Part shown: one piece after another, positions 1 through 13,000 of the stretch
Numbering within the stretch: the stretch's first letter is position 1
Layout of the letters: each line of letters starts with the position of its first letter
Assembly (NCBI GenBank): GCA_949825025.1
Contig: OX463780.1
Coordinates: 32,158,979 to 32,222,978 of the forward strand
Reading direction: 5' to 3'
Source of the DNA: Siphlonurus alternatus
Lineage: Eukaryota > Arthropoda > Insecta > Ephemeroptera > Siphlonuridae
Length of the DNA: 64,000 bases
The notes under the pieces: generated by a model
Databases searched by the model: none
Seen by the model: only the letters and a program-made list of their open reading frames with translations
What the model was told of the DNA's origin: nothing
Made by a program: the position numbers and the translations under genes

Positions 1-273
1 GAGTAATTGGACGGTCATGTTTTCAAAATAATTTTCTTCATCAGTGTCATTTAGAAAAGCACATTTATTTTATCAACTCACGCAAGACTATTACAATGGG
101 GCTACAAAATTACGAATGTTGTTAAATAATGTAATGTAACAAGTACAAAAATGACGTCATAACGTCTTAATTATAAATACATAAATATATGACATTTTTA
201 TAAGACATAAGCACCCTAATCCCCCCGCCCCCTCCCCCTACAATTTTTTATTTAAAATTAGAGCATGTTATAG

Positions 274-275
<2 letters not shown>

Positions 276-365
<90 letters not shown>
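276..365. repeat. (AT)n microsatellite
   Basis: Uninterrupted AT dinucleotide run of about 90 bp inside the intron upstream of the first visible exon of mannosidase copy 1. The rest of 1-812 is AT-rich intron. A short (ATTCT)n-like stretch near 445-470 resembles the 3' end of a degraded non-LTR element. Confidence 0.9.
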
Positions 366-366
<1 letters not shown>

Positions 367-599
367 CCTTTCTACATCACTTTCTTAAAGCATATTATTA
401 AAGCATTTATTGTTACTGTATATACCGCCAGTGGTTGAACAAATATATTCAATTCTATTCTATTCTATATTGATTTTATGAGACCAGCTCCAATTTCGAA
501 TTTTTATTTCTGAATTCACAACAGCTTGGTATTATATTTATTTTTGTATATTTAATAGATTTGTTAAAAAAAAGTGGAATAGAGCAATTGATGCAGCAT

Positions 600-752
600 C
601 CTTTCTGATATGCATCGACGCCCGAATTCGGGCAAAGCCTGAAAAAAAAAATGCGTCCTCTTATAGATGTGCCCCTAGTGATTTGAGCAAAGCCCAAAAT
701 TAAAAAATATTTTGAATTTTGCTCATTTAAATTTTCTCATTTCTAGAAGTAT
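600..752. repeat. Fragment of the transposon end family seen at 40785-42007
   Basis: Contains a block reading gatgtgcccctagtgatt followed by the gagcaaagccc and gctcatttaaa blocks, in the same order as the left end of the element at 40785. A GAATTCGGGC block also matches the outer flank near 42020. No coding potential. It is a solo, decayed end within the mannosidase copy 1 intron. Confidence 0.6.
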
Positions 753-812
753 ATAATATGTGTAAATATATACCCTTGTGACTCCAAATTGAGGTTTTTG
801 CACCCTCCGCAG

Positions 813-3094
813 GTGCCGGCATTCTTGGAAGCGGCACGTCTTCAGGCAGAGTCTTACCCATCGGCCAACCTTCTCATCCCTATGGGTGGTGACTTTAACT
901 ACAAGTATGCCAATAAATGGTTCACCAACATGGATAAGATCATCAAGTATGTATAAACATTCTTGAAAATAATAAATAAATTAATCATACACGTAATTAA
1001 CCTTTGGTGTAATTGTTGTTAAATATGTACTGATTCAATTCAAAAAATGTTTTAGATCCCTTACAGATTCTCCAAAGTAGAGAAGTTAAATTTATTTTTA
1101 ACTAGCCAAGACTAACTAGAACTGAGGATGTATATAATACCACTAAGATTCTGAACATAAATTATCAATTTCAAAGAGGTTGTAATCTCGTATTATAAAA
1201 TTGAACACATCAAATTAATAAAAACTAGTATTATTTTTAATGATCAAGTACAACAATATTAATTTACAAGGAATCATGCAAGAAATGTTCATTTAGAGCA
1301 AACTACTTAAGTAGAACTGGTCAAGAGGCCAGATATAGAAGTGCTAAATTTTGTAATTCTATTCGGTCTATTAAAACTAGACAAGCTAGTGAGAAGAAAT
1401 TTAAATTATATGTAATGAATTTATCGTATTCCTATTCTGATTTAAATTATATAGCTAAATTTAAAATATAATGGGCGCTATTCACGAAGCAGTTAACCAG
1501 GTTTCTAACCATGTTTAGCTTTAACACGTTTAACTATACCTATTTTACGTGTTAAACCACCTAGTTAAACGTGGTTAAGCTAAACGTGGTTAGAATCATG
1601 GCTAACTGCTTCGTGAATCGCGGCCAATAGCATCAATTGATTCCTTATTGATAAAGTATATGAGCGACTCCATATATATGTAATATGTTAAATGTGTTCT
1701 ATTGTCGTGTTATAACGATCTATAATTAAAGTGTATATATATTATTTAATACTAGTAAACTAATTGTTCATTTCATTTTTTTGTTTCAATATGTGAAAAT
1801 CTGATGTCTGTGTCCATAGTCACAATTTCCTAACATTCTAATGACTAATCTTGTAAAAACATTTTTTTTTTCCATCTTGTCCAAAATTTGTTTACATGAA
1901 ACTAACGTTCCCCGTTTACAAGTTTTCCAAACTCTTGGGGAAACAATATTCTTGGATATTCCAGCATGCTGATGAGTGATGAACATATAACGGCTCTCCA
2001 TCCTGCTTGAAATTTCATTTCTATTATTTTTCTCTCAATTGGTACACAAACGAGCACGAGGATAATAAAGTGAACGTGTTCTACTCGACACCCTCGTGCT
2101 ACCTCAAGGCCGTGCACGAAGCCAACCTGACGTGGACCACCAAGCAGGACGATTTCTTCCCGTACGCAAGTGAGATCAGCACATACTGGACTGGATTTTA
2201 CACGTCCAGACCCACGCTCAAGTACTTCGAGCGGCGCGGCAACAACTTGCTGCAGGTTGTGACGTCACTGCAAGGACAACAGAGCGGGAGTTGACCTCTG
2301 ACCTCTGTCCTCAGGTGGCCAAGCAGCTGCACGTGTTGGCTGGCCTGCCCGAGGAAGAGTCCCAGCTGGACACGTTGCGCCAGACGATGGGCATTCTGCA
2401 GCACCACGACGCCATCACGGGCACCGAGAAGCAGCACGTGGCTAATGACTACGCCCTCAGGCTGGGACAAGCGTTCGTGGACGGACACGAAACCGTCCAG
2501 ACGGCTCTCAAGTAGGTGCTTCTTATTTCACAAAGTAAATTAATTTGTAATATAATGGAACAAAACACGTTCTCAGCAAGCTGATGGCGAAGAGTGAGAG
2601 CAGCCCCGCGGTGGTGATGGCGCCGTGCCTGCTGCTGAACGTGAGTCAGTGTGACGCCTCGGAGCACAGCGACACCTTCGTGGTGAGCGTCTACAACCCT
2701 CTGGCTCGCTCTGGCTCGCACTTCGTCCGCCTGCCCGTGCCGGAGAGCAACTACAGGGTCCTCGACCCTCAGGGTAAGTGTCGGGATGCAGACAGACCCT
2801 GACGAGGTGTGACGTCACTGGTGTGCATGCAGGTGTGGAGGTGACGGTGCAGCTGGTGCCCATCCCGACGTCGGTGCTCAACATCCCCGGCAGAGAAAGC
2901 GACGCGACGCACGAGCTCGTGTTCAAGGCTGCCAACCTGCCGGCACTCGGCTTCAAGACGTACTACGTGGAGAAACTCACGGGGACAGCCGTGGTGTCTT
3001 CTGAAGTCACGTCTGAGGATAGACTTAGCATTGGCAATGAGGCGAGTGTAACAATTAAAGATGCGAGTACTAAAGCTGACGAAAAAATGTACAT

Positions 3095-3177
<83 letters not shown>

Positions 3178-5382
3178 GCTTAAATTGAATGTATTGTGTA
3201 TTTAGTACATTGCGATGTTCATTAATTTCTCACCGTTATTGAGATTTTTTAGGGGGGGGGGGGTGGAGACTATATCCGTATAATACTGGATGCAGAACAG
3301 TATATTTCATATTCAGCTTTAAAAAATTGTATAATCCGAAATTTGACATTCACAGTTCTTGATGGTGACCCTGGACAAAAAAACGAATCTGCTAGCCAAA
3401 GTTTCGATGGCTGAAATGGAGACAAAACTCGAGCAGAGCTTCTCGTATTACCAAGCTTACTATATAAGGTCTACCAAACCTGCGTCAGGGCACTACCTCT
3501 TCAGACCTGAGGAAAACACGTCAAGGCCAGTCGGTAACATAACTACCATCCGAACCTACAAAGGTAAATATTGATTTTTAAATAAAATTGTTCAATTAAT
3601 TCACTACTGAAAATTCAGAGTTGTTAAATGCAGTGTTTTTGCTGGCTGAACAGCACGAGAGTAGATCCTCATGATCGAAATGATCGAAAACAAAATATGA
3701 TATGATATATAATTATGTATGATGCAGGAGAAGTTAGAATACATTAAATACTTGGAAAATAATTCATGCCTATATATTTAAGCCCTTTTATAATATGTGT
3801 GGTATCGTTAACATCATCATCTGCAAACTTTCTCCATTCGCATCAAGGCCAATTTCTGTTACTCGTAAATTGCGTATTTTGCCCATATTTTTCATCATAC
3901 TTTGGAGTTGTAAATTAAAAAATATTACATGCACACGTGCTTTAAATGTACATTCTCCTATATAAATTTCGTTACTTTTCTGCACAGCAAATTCTATATA
4001 AAAAGAATATGCAAATATCATAAATTTAACACTTCAATGGGGAAAATTTCAACTGTGTTAGGTAGTCAATATCTGTAGAAGTGCCTAATACTTTTTATTT
4101 TGTTTGAAACTAATCTTATTCAGGGCCATTGGTGGAGGAGGTTCACCAGGTGTTCTCAGACTGGGTCAGCCAGGTGATCCGCGTGTACGAGGGCGAGAAC
4201 CACGTCGAATTCGAGTGGCAGGTCGGGTCGATCCCAATCAAGTTAGTTCTAAAATTTTGTCAGTTTATTGGTAATTCACTCATGCCTGAATGATCTTCAG
4301 GGACAGAAGGGGCAAGGAGGTGATCTCTCGTTTCTCCACGGGCTGGTCCACGAACGGCGTCTTCTACACGGATTCGAACGGCCGTGAGACGCTGCAACGC
4401 AAACGTGACTTCCGGCCAACTTGGACGGTGGATAACTCCGAGCCAGTGTCCGGCAACTACTACCCCATCACCGCAGCCATCGGGATCAAGAGCGGAGGGT
4501 CCGCGCTGGCCGTGCTGCCCGACCGCGCGCAGGGCGGCTCCAGCATCCATGACGGAGAAGTCGAGCTCATGGTAAACAACATTAATTCACGAGTTAGACA
4601 GTTTAAAATAAATTTCTATCATATTTCAGATACATCGACGCTTACTACATGACGATGGTCTAGGGGAAAATCTAAATGAAATTGCATTCAAAAGAGGGCT
4701 AGTTGCTCGTGGCCGGCATATTCTCCTTCTAGGGTCTAGTAGCAGCAGCCCCACGGTGGCTGCACAGACTCGTCAACTGGCACAGAGCCACATGGTGCTG
4801 GCGCCCTGGCTGCTCCTCGCACCCACCCAGCTCACTCCGCAGCAGTGGCAGCAAAACTATCACACTGAGGTAAAAAAAACTCAAACTATATAGTGACACT
4901 GATGTAACTTATATTAACTTTTTCCCGCAGTACTCCGGCTTGACGGCGGCTCTGCCTGACAACCTGCACCTGCTGACCCTGGAGCCGTGGAAGGACGACA
5001 GTCTGCTGCTCCGCCTCGAGCACTTCCTCGAGCACTCGGACGACCCCTTGCTCTCCTCGCCCGCCACCCTCACGCTCGAGGTAAGCTCGCCCCTCCCCCC
5101 TCGCCGCGCGGTCTTCGCTGAATCCCGTCCGTGTTGCAGGATCTGTTCTCAGCGTTCACCGTGGTGTCGGCCACCGAGACCACGCTGGGCGGCAACCAGC
5201 TGCTCGAGGAGAGCGACCGCCTCGCCTGGCAAGTGATGTCCTCGGGGACCGCGGAGCGAGGTAGCAGGCGGAGGGCCGGACAGACCCCGTCGGACCCGAG
5301 CAACAAGTTCTGTGTCACTCTGGAGCCCATGCAGATCAGGACCTTCCTCGTCAAGGTGGCGCCAAGAAGCAGTAGCCTGTGA
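813..5382 (+). CDS. MAN2B1: Lysosomal alpha-mannosidase copy 1 (GH38), 5'-partial
   Basis: Exons: 813-946, 2042-2255, 2315-2511, 2577-2773, 2833-3041, 3356-3563, 4124-4241, 4301-4571, 4630-4869, 4931-5080, 5140-5382 (TGA). They join in frame to 726 residues and correspond to exons 7-17 of copies 2 and 3, so about 270 N-terminal residues lie left of the window. The family removes terminal alpha-linked mannose from N-glycans in lysosomes. The HHDAITGT block (third exon here) carries the second zinc-binding His. The zinc-binding HTHDD and nucleophile IDPFGHS blocks belong to off-window exons. The second exon has TG, not AG, before it (2040-2041), and the intron after 3041 starts with GC. AATAAA lies at 5431-5436. 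No stop or frameshift is seen. It is the most diverged of the three copies, for example in exons 12 and 15. Confidence 0.93.
1473..1624. mobile_element. Short foldback MITE, CACGAAGCA family
   Basis: About 150 bp that folds back almost end to end: the left end reads TTCACGAAGCAGTTA and the right end TAACTGCTTCGTGAA. The inner arms repeat AACCATGTTTAGC-type blocks. A sister copy lies at 7212-7364 in mannosidase copy 2. It sits in an intron of copy 1 and has no ORF. Confidence 0.8.
3096..3176. repeat. (TA)n microsatellite
   Basis: TA run of about 80 bp with one interruption, in the mannosidase copy 1 intron just downstream of the GC-type donor at 3042. Confidence 0.9.
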
Positions 5383-7099
5383 AACTAGAAACAATTAAAC
5401 ATCGATTAAACAGCCTAATTTTGTTATTAAAATAAATGTATTTTAATATTGCCCAACTACAATACATGACGTGTCATTACATGAAAATCTAACCAATATT
5501 ATATCATAATCAATGTTAATCAAAGTTTGACTTCCTCCAAATAAAAAAACTTGTACTTTTTTCCAGATAAAGGAGATCAATTATAAAAAAAATAATTTCT
5601 TGATTTTAATTTCCTATTTCTCTAGCTATGTATATTATTAATATCATGTTATATTATAATTACGTTTTTATATTATTATAGGTAATATGCAACACATTTA
5701 ATAGTTATAGTTATCTTTACTGGAAAAAAGTGTTTGTATCTTGTATCTATTTTTGTGTTTTGAATTTCCCTAAGAAAATGAAAGTTAGCTTCAAACCCAA
5801 CAAATTCGTGAGAGCTAAAGAAATTTAGTAAAAATACTTAGGTTTCTGTAAGAATGCGTTGCTTAATAACAGTAATTGTTATTAGGATAGAAGATATAGA
5901 GATTGAATTAAAATAAGGGCTGGATAATACATAACGTAGCAGCCACAGGGTCCACGGTACGCAGCCTCGCTCACGACCTGACCCTCTACAGAAAAGTAGT
6001 AAGGTTCTTGGGGCTGCTCACATGCTGGCTGAACAATGAAAATAAATATGTAATTTTCTATGAAAATTGTTAAAAGACTATTTTATGTTTAGACAATTAT
6101 ATCAAAAATGTTATGAAAATTAATTTATTTCAAGCTAAATAAAATAATAGAGATAGTACTACCCTGTTTTATGAAGAAAATAAGCAAATAAATTAAAAAC
6201 CACTCGCCCTTCATTGAACGTGATATTACATTTTTGTAAAGTTATTTAAGCTTTTTTTTTTTCGGAAATAGGTTGCTTGATGGCTAACTAGGGCTTAAAT
6301 TTTTTTTGTGGCAAGCTCAACCAACAAATCACCAAGTTGTGGTGCACTAGAAGGGATGTGAGGGTGATTGGGGTAGTGGCCTCAAAACAACCCCCCCCCC
6401 TCCTCACATCGTGGATTCTCTCATAATGTTTTGTCTTGCCATGCTCCAAGGAGCCTGCAATATTAGTAATTATTTTCATTTATTACTACGTAAAATATTA
6501 TGACAGTGGATCTTTATTGTATTATGTTGTATCAAAAGATACTTTTGACCATTTCAATAACTAAAACTGTCAGATGAAGTAAAATGTAAAAAAGGGGCTT
6601 CTGAAATTTATAGTAAACACATTACATTATGTAAAATCGATACGTATAAGCAGCATGCAGTGACCATCAAATTGATTTTCAAATTCGCAATTCTCTCTTG
6701 AACTCTCTTCTTAATGCTAAAAGTTATGCTTTATAATACCAAGTTGTCACGACTCAAGACTACCTCATCCGCCTCGTGCTTTCTTGCAAGTATACACAAC
6801 AATTGAATAGTATTAATTAATTATAAATTACATCATTATATTATTTTTTATTAAAAAGCAGCCTGAAAAATATACAACATAAAAAAAAATCTTATCGGTC
6901 TCTACGTTTACAACAACCTAGAAAGTAAAAATTGATAACTGCATTTTATCTACATAATAATAATATGTCACAGTAATTTACTTTATCTAGACATTAAAAA
7001 ACACGCCACATTATAACATTATTTTTATTGCTGCTGAAACGTCGCCAACAATTTCTCCACTACATTAACTTTACTTTTGTTCAGTGGCAAAGGTGCATC
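5383..7099. other. Spacer between mannosidase copies 1 and 2
   Basis: AT-rich 1.7-kb spacer. It holds the copy 1 3' UTR and a 93-bp exon-like block at 5936-6028 (separate entry). The stretch just before copy 2 (about 6745-6785) is recognisably similar to the stretch before copy 3 (about 16295-16340), so it is duplicated upstream sequence. I could not identify a convincing promoter motif. Confidence 0.6.
5936..6028 (-). other. Candidate orphan exon (minus strand), 31 codons
   Basis: A GC-rich block in AT-rich spacer. Read on the minus strand it is bounded by an acceptor (TTCATTGTTCAG before 6028) and a donor (GTTATG after 5936), and is open in frame for exactly 31 codons. The peptide is Cys-rich, starting PACEQPQEPYYF and ending GPCGCY. 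No neighbouring exons were found, and the plus strand is also open here, so this could be an exon remnant or a regulatory island. I do not recognise a family. Confidence 0.25.
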
Positions 7100-10000
7100 A
7101 TGTTGCTACCCACCCTTCTGCTCCTGATGCTGCTGCAACTATCTGCAGCCCAGCAACCTACCTGTGGATACCAGGTACGTCATGACGTCACACTGTCACT
7201 AAGAAATATAGGGTGCGATTCACGAAGCAATTAGCCAGGTTTCTAACCATGTTTAGCTTAAACACGTTTAAATAGGTGTGGTAAAACACGTAAAACAGGT
7301 ATAGTTAAACATGGTTAAGCTAAACATGGTTAGAAACATGGCTAACTGTTTCGTGAATCGCACCTCGCACCCATATTATGTTATTATGAGGTATGCCCAC
7401 AATATATACGTTTAACACACTGAACTATCTAGTATACTTTTTAATTTTTAATTTATTTGAAGATTTTTACAATGTATTTTAAGCATAGCAATAGCTACGA
7501 TGTATAGTTAGTCCATTGAGATCGAGATTAACGTATTTTTGTGATATTTTATGACCGATTATCAATTAATCATAAATTTAAATGAAGAGTAACATTGTAG
7601 CGGGGGAAATATAAAGTGTAAAGTGGTACTGTATATCTTCTTATAACATGTGGTTGAAAATTATTTAATATTTATGTATGTGGGTTCATTGCTTCTGATA
7701 CCATTTAATCCATTGATTAAAGTAGAAAAAAGTTCCATGTCCGTCCTGACTCTTTCATGCAGCCATTTATACCTCAGCACATAATATGCTGCAACACAAA
7801 AAGGCCGTGGCTGCAATTTCATCTCCATCCCTTGTTGTCTTATTTCATTCAATCCTCCCCACAAATTTTGAACTTTAAACTTGTTGTAGTACATTTTCTT
7901 TAAAGTACAATAAAAAAATAGCTATAATATATACAACGTATTTCAATGTAATTTTTTTTTATGAAGTTTTAATTTTATGAACTTTACTGAAAAAATACCA
8001 ACAAAACCTCTTGAAAATGGAAGACCGCGTCTTTGATACGGAACTATACTGTATATATAGTGGACTTGTAATATTTCTAGCTTCTCATTCGGTTTAAACG
8101 CACTGATGATTAAAAGTGGAGAATTTCTCTCATCAAATTAATGTTAATGTTTGATTGCAGGCGTGCCCAAAGACCAAGCCTGGCATGCTGAATGTACACC
8201 TGGTACCACACACACACGACGACGTTGGCTGGCTCAAGACCGTCGACCAGTATTTTTATGGAAGTAAGTGTACAATTGTGAATTTCTTATGTGTGTTTAA
8301 TTAGAGTTAACATATTATAAAAAACAAAAAAATATTCATAAAACTATACATGCTAACGCAGCTTATATTATAATACACTATAACAAAATCATACAAGGGA
8401 GAATATCCATTACAGAAGCTAAAAATCTTATAATGTAAGGTCACACGTTCGCAATAGTAACAGAAATGAATTTCTGAAAAACTTGACATATGTTTCGTAA
8501 CAGCATATGGTCGGCGCTATTTGCTAGCTGCTTAAATTGAACACGCATATGTTTATATACACACAGTAAAAATACGATTTAGTTTCATATTGAGGCAACA
8601 TTGACCAAATATAATTATACGATCTATTAAATTTGTCAAAAAAATTAATTAATACTAGAGCATTTAATTTTGATGACTAGCAATACTACCAATTTTGTTA
8701 CAGCTAACCCGGAGATCCAGCGCGCTGACGTGAAGACCATCATTGGCTCCGTGATAGACCAACTGCTCCGTGACCCCAATCGAAGGTCAGTGAATCCTCC
8801 AGTAAACTGATTGCACAAACTGTCCATTCTAAGTTATCATTTTTGACAATGCATCATGTTTTTTCTTTAGCTGTGTACTGCATGGTGCTATTTCATCGTC
8901 ATATTGTGCAGTTAATTAAACTTAATGATTAAAACGTTAATGGCATTTAATTTAAATATAAGTAGCATCAATTAAAGACTAGCTATTTAACCCCACGTTC
9001 TCCATCAGGTTCATCTATGTCGAGACGGCGTACTTGTGGCAGTGGTGGTCCCAATCCAACGAAGAGATGCGCGCGCAGCTGCGAGGCCTGGTGCTCAGCG
9101 GCCAGCTGGAGATCATCGGGGGCGGCTGGAGCATGAACGACGAGGCAGTGACCCACTACCAGTCCACCATCGACCAGTTCACCTGGGGGTTCAGGTACCA
9201 CTCTGGCAGGTCGGATCTCGCCTGGACACCCCCCTGACTGACGTGGTGCTTGCAGGAAGCTCAACGACACGTTCGGAGCGTGCGGCCGTCCGCACATCGG
9301 CTGGCAGATCGACCCGTTCGGACACTCGCGAGAGACCGCGTCGCTGATGGCGCACATGGGCTTCGACGGACTGTTCCTTGGCAGGATTGACTACCAGGAC
9401 AAGGAGAAACGTTTCAGGGAGAAGACGACTGAGTTTGTGTGGCAGGCGAGCCAAAACCTCGGTGAGACATCATCATGTTAACTGCAAATTGTTTTCTTTA
9501 GTAATGTTAAACATGAACATGGATAAACCGTACGAAGGATACGCATTAAAATCAATTAATGGTCTAAATATTATTGCAATATTTATTTAATATTTCATAT
9601 ATGTCATTTATTGAAACAAACTATGATTATAAATATTTTTAAAATTTCTATATATAGGTGTTTAAAATACATTTATCGGTAGCAGTAAGAGCAAAAAGTG
9701 AATGCGGTTTTCATCAAATGACATCAGATTTATTGAAAGTTAAGGCCATTTGCATTAACAGTAAATCTGCATTATTCTTTAAAAACCATTAAAACACTAC
9801 GTTAAATTTCAAAATTATTATAATAATCAAGTATTATAACACCATATTAATATTAGAATATCTTTAAATTCAGGGGAGTCCTCACAGCTGTTCACGAACG
9901 TACTCTACAACACTTACTCTCCGCCAGATGGGTTTTGCTTTGACACTCTTTGCTACGACTTGGAGATAATCGACAATAAGACAGACATTAAGAACTACAA

Positions 10001-13000
10001 CGTCGATAAAAGGGTGGGTTAATGTTTGTTTTTTATGTTCCTGTCAACTGGAAGAACTTGAATTAGGACAAACGGTGTTGAAAAATACAAGCTTCTGAAA
10101 CGTTAATTCTTTTTAAATCAATTCAGCCTAATTAAAAAAGTTGCTTCGGAAAAAAGTTGACATCAAAATATTTTTCCCTTAAGGTGAAAGGCTTGAAATT
10201 CCGGAAAAAACAATCTGAGAAGGCGATCATGCTTTTAATTTTGTTTAATTAAAATTTATTCAATGGTCCGTGTATCCTAACAATTCACAATGCAATGGCA
10301 TAACTTGATTATATATTATCAATATTATCATTAAAGTCATAACATTTCTGCAACGTTACCTCATTTCAAAATTTGAATACATTTTTAATTGCTCCAAAAA
10401 TATAAAATAGGTATGTATGATGAATGTATTTTATACCTTGTATCAATAATATATACTATTCTACTTGAGTTCAACATCAGTTGAATTTTGAGCTACGACA
10501 CTCAAAATTAGGGCTACACACCTTTTTGACTCCAGTGTTTGATTGAACTCAAAATGTGAACTGTATACACAGGTGTCTGATTTCATCGAGGCGGCTAGTC
10601 TTCAGGCCAAGTCTTACCGCTCGCCCCACGTGCTCGTCACCATGGGCAACGACTTCAACTACATGGACGCTGGCAAGTGGTTCACCAACATGGACAAGAT
10701 CATCAAGTAGGCAAACGACAGCATCGTTATGTAGCTAAAAAATATAATGAATGACTTTCATAAAAAAAAATAGAAATAGCGTTACAAAAAACAGTTAATT
10801 CAACATAAGAAGCTGAAATTTTGCATGTTCCTCATGTCTTCACACGTGTGTACGACAAGTTTGTACAAAATTCCCGATTAACTTTCTATATAAATTTTTA
10901 ATATCATTATTCGATAAAACCGTGACAACATACTACATTTAAATAACATAATTGTTAGTCAATGTTGACAGTTCACCACTTTAATAATTATTTGATTTGG
11001 ATAATAGTAATTTATATACAACATCTTTCACTTTCCTCTCTATTGGTATACGAACGAGCACGAGGATAATAAAGTGAACGTGTTCTACTCGACACCCTCG
11101 TGCTACCTCAAGGCCGTGCACGAAGCCAACCTGACGTGGACCACCAAGCAGGACGATTTCTTCCCATACGCAAGTAAGGTCAGCGCATACTGGACCGGAT
11201 TTTACACGTCCAGACCCACGCTCAAGTACTTCGAGCGGCGCGGCAACAACTTGCTGCAGGTTGTGACGTCACTGCAAGGACAGCAGAGCAAGAGTTGACC
11301 CTTGACCTCTATCCTCAGGTGGCCAAGCAGCTGCACGTGTTGGCCGGCCTGCCCGAGGAAGAGTCCCAGCTGGACACGTTGCGCCAGACGATGGGCATTC
11401 TGCAGCACCACGACGCCATCACGGGCACCGAGAAGCAGCACGTGGCCGAGGACTATGCCCTCAGGCTGGGACAAGCGTTCGTGGACGGACACGAAACCAT
11501 CCAGACGGCTCTTAAGTAGGTCCTTGACCCTTCATGCAGTGACGTCATGACAGATGTAATTAACAATAAAATGAACGTGTGTTTGCAGCAAGCTGATGGC
11601 GAAGAGTGAGAGCAGCCCCGCGGTGGTGATGGCGCCGTGCCTGCTGCTGAACGTGAGTCAGTGTGACGCCTCGGAGCACAGCGACACCTTCGTGGTGAGC
11701 GTCTACAACCCTCTGGCTCGCTCTGTCTCCCACTTCGTCCGCCTGCCCGTGCCGGAGAGCAACTACAGGGTCCTCGACCCTCAGGGTAAGTGTCGGGATG
11801 CAGACAGACCCTGACGAGGTGTGACGTCACTGGTGTGCATGCAGGTGTGGAGGTGACGGTGCAGCTGGTGCCCATCCCGACGTCGGTGCTCAACATCCCC
11901 GGCAGAGAAAGCGACGCGACGCACGAGCTCGTGTTCAAGGCTGCGAACCTGCCGGCACTCGGCTTCAAGACGTACTACGTGGAGAAACTCGCGGGGACAG
12001 TCGTGGTGTCTTCTGAAGTCACGTCTGAGGAGAGACTTAGCATTGGAAATAAGGTGATAATATAATTTACTTATATATTTAAAATGTAATCTATTTTTTA
12101 ATAAGGGAATAAAATAAACCTGTTTTATTTTTATAAGATAACTTGAGGTCTTTTGAATTTTATGTTTTATCCAAATTTCATGTATACATGTTCTTCTTTA
12201 ATATTTATTGCAGTTGAGCAAAACATCGACTGTAAAAATTTCTTGTTAAAAATATTATTTTTTTATAGCATTTTGTTGTATCCCACAGTATTGAGTTAAT
12301 TGGGTTAGTAAAATTAACGTATATTGTAATATAATATTATTAATTATTACTTAAGCAGCATAAAGACAGATTTAACAATTAACATATATTAAGCATAATA
12401 TTATACAAAATATAATTATATTATTGAACCTATAGTTTCGCGGAAATTGTGGATGTAATTATGATTTTGTGCATGTGTATAATGATTATAAATAAATCAT
12501 TACGACATTTTGCGGTTTCTATAATGCATTGCAGGCATCAAAAACATAAAAGCAATTTTAAGGAAATAAAACTTCCTCTACCTATAGTGTTACTAAATAG
12601 TAAATTTCCATGCTAATTCTTCATTGCATGACATTTGCAGTTAGTGACGGCCACCCTGGACAAGAAAACCAACCTGTTAGCCAAAGTGTCGGTAGCTGGG
12701 GTGGAGACAAAACTCGAGCAGAGCATCTCGTACTACGAACCTTTCAAAAGAACAAACATCGATTACGGACCCGTCTCCGGAGCTTACGTCTTCAGACCTA
12801 AAGATAACAACTCATTGCCAGTAGGCAACATGACCAACATTGAAACCTACAAAGGTATTGCAAATTAAAATAACAAAGCACTGTATACGTAACGATATCA
12901 TATATATTATAAATATACCATTCAAACCATCATGTTGTTTAATTTTGCTGCATTCATGTTTAATTTTGTATTATGGATACAAATTAAATTAATATACACT

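Noticed and set aside
2778..3188. 136-codon ORF running into (TA)n
   Set aside because: Exon 11 of mannosidase copy 1 read through its GC donor into the microsatellite.
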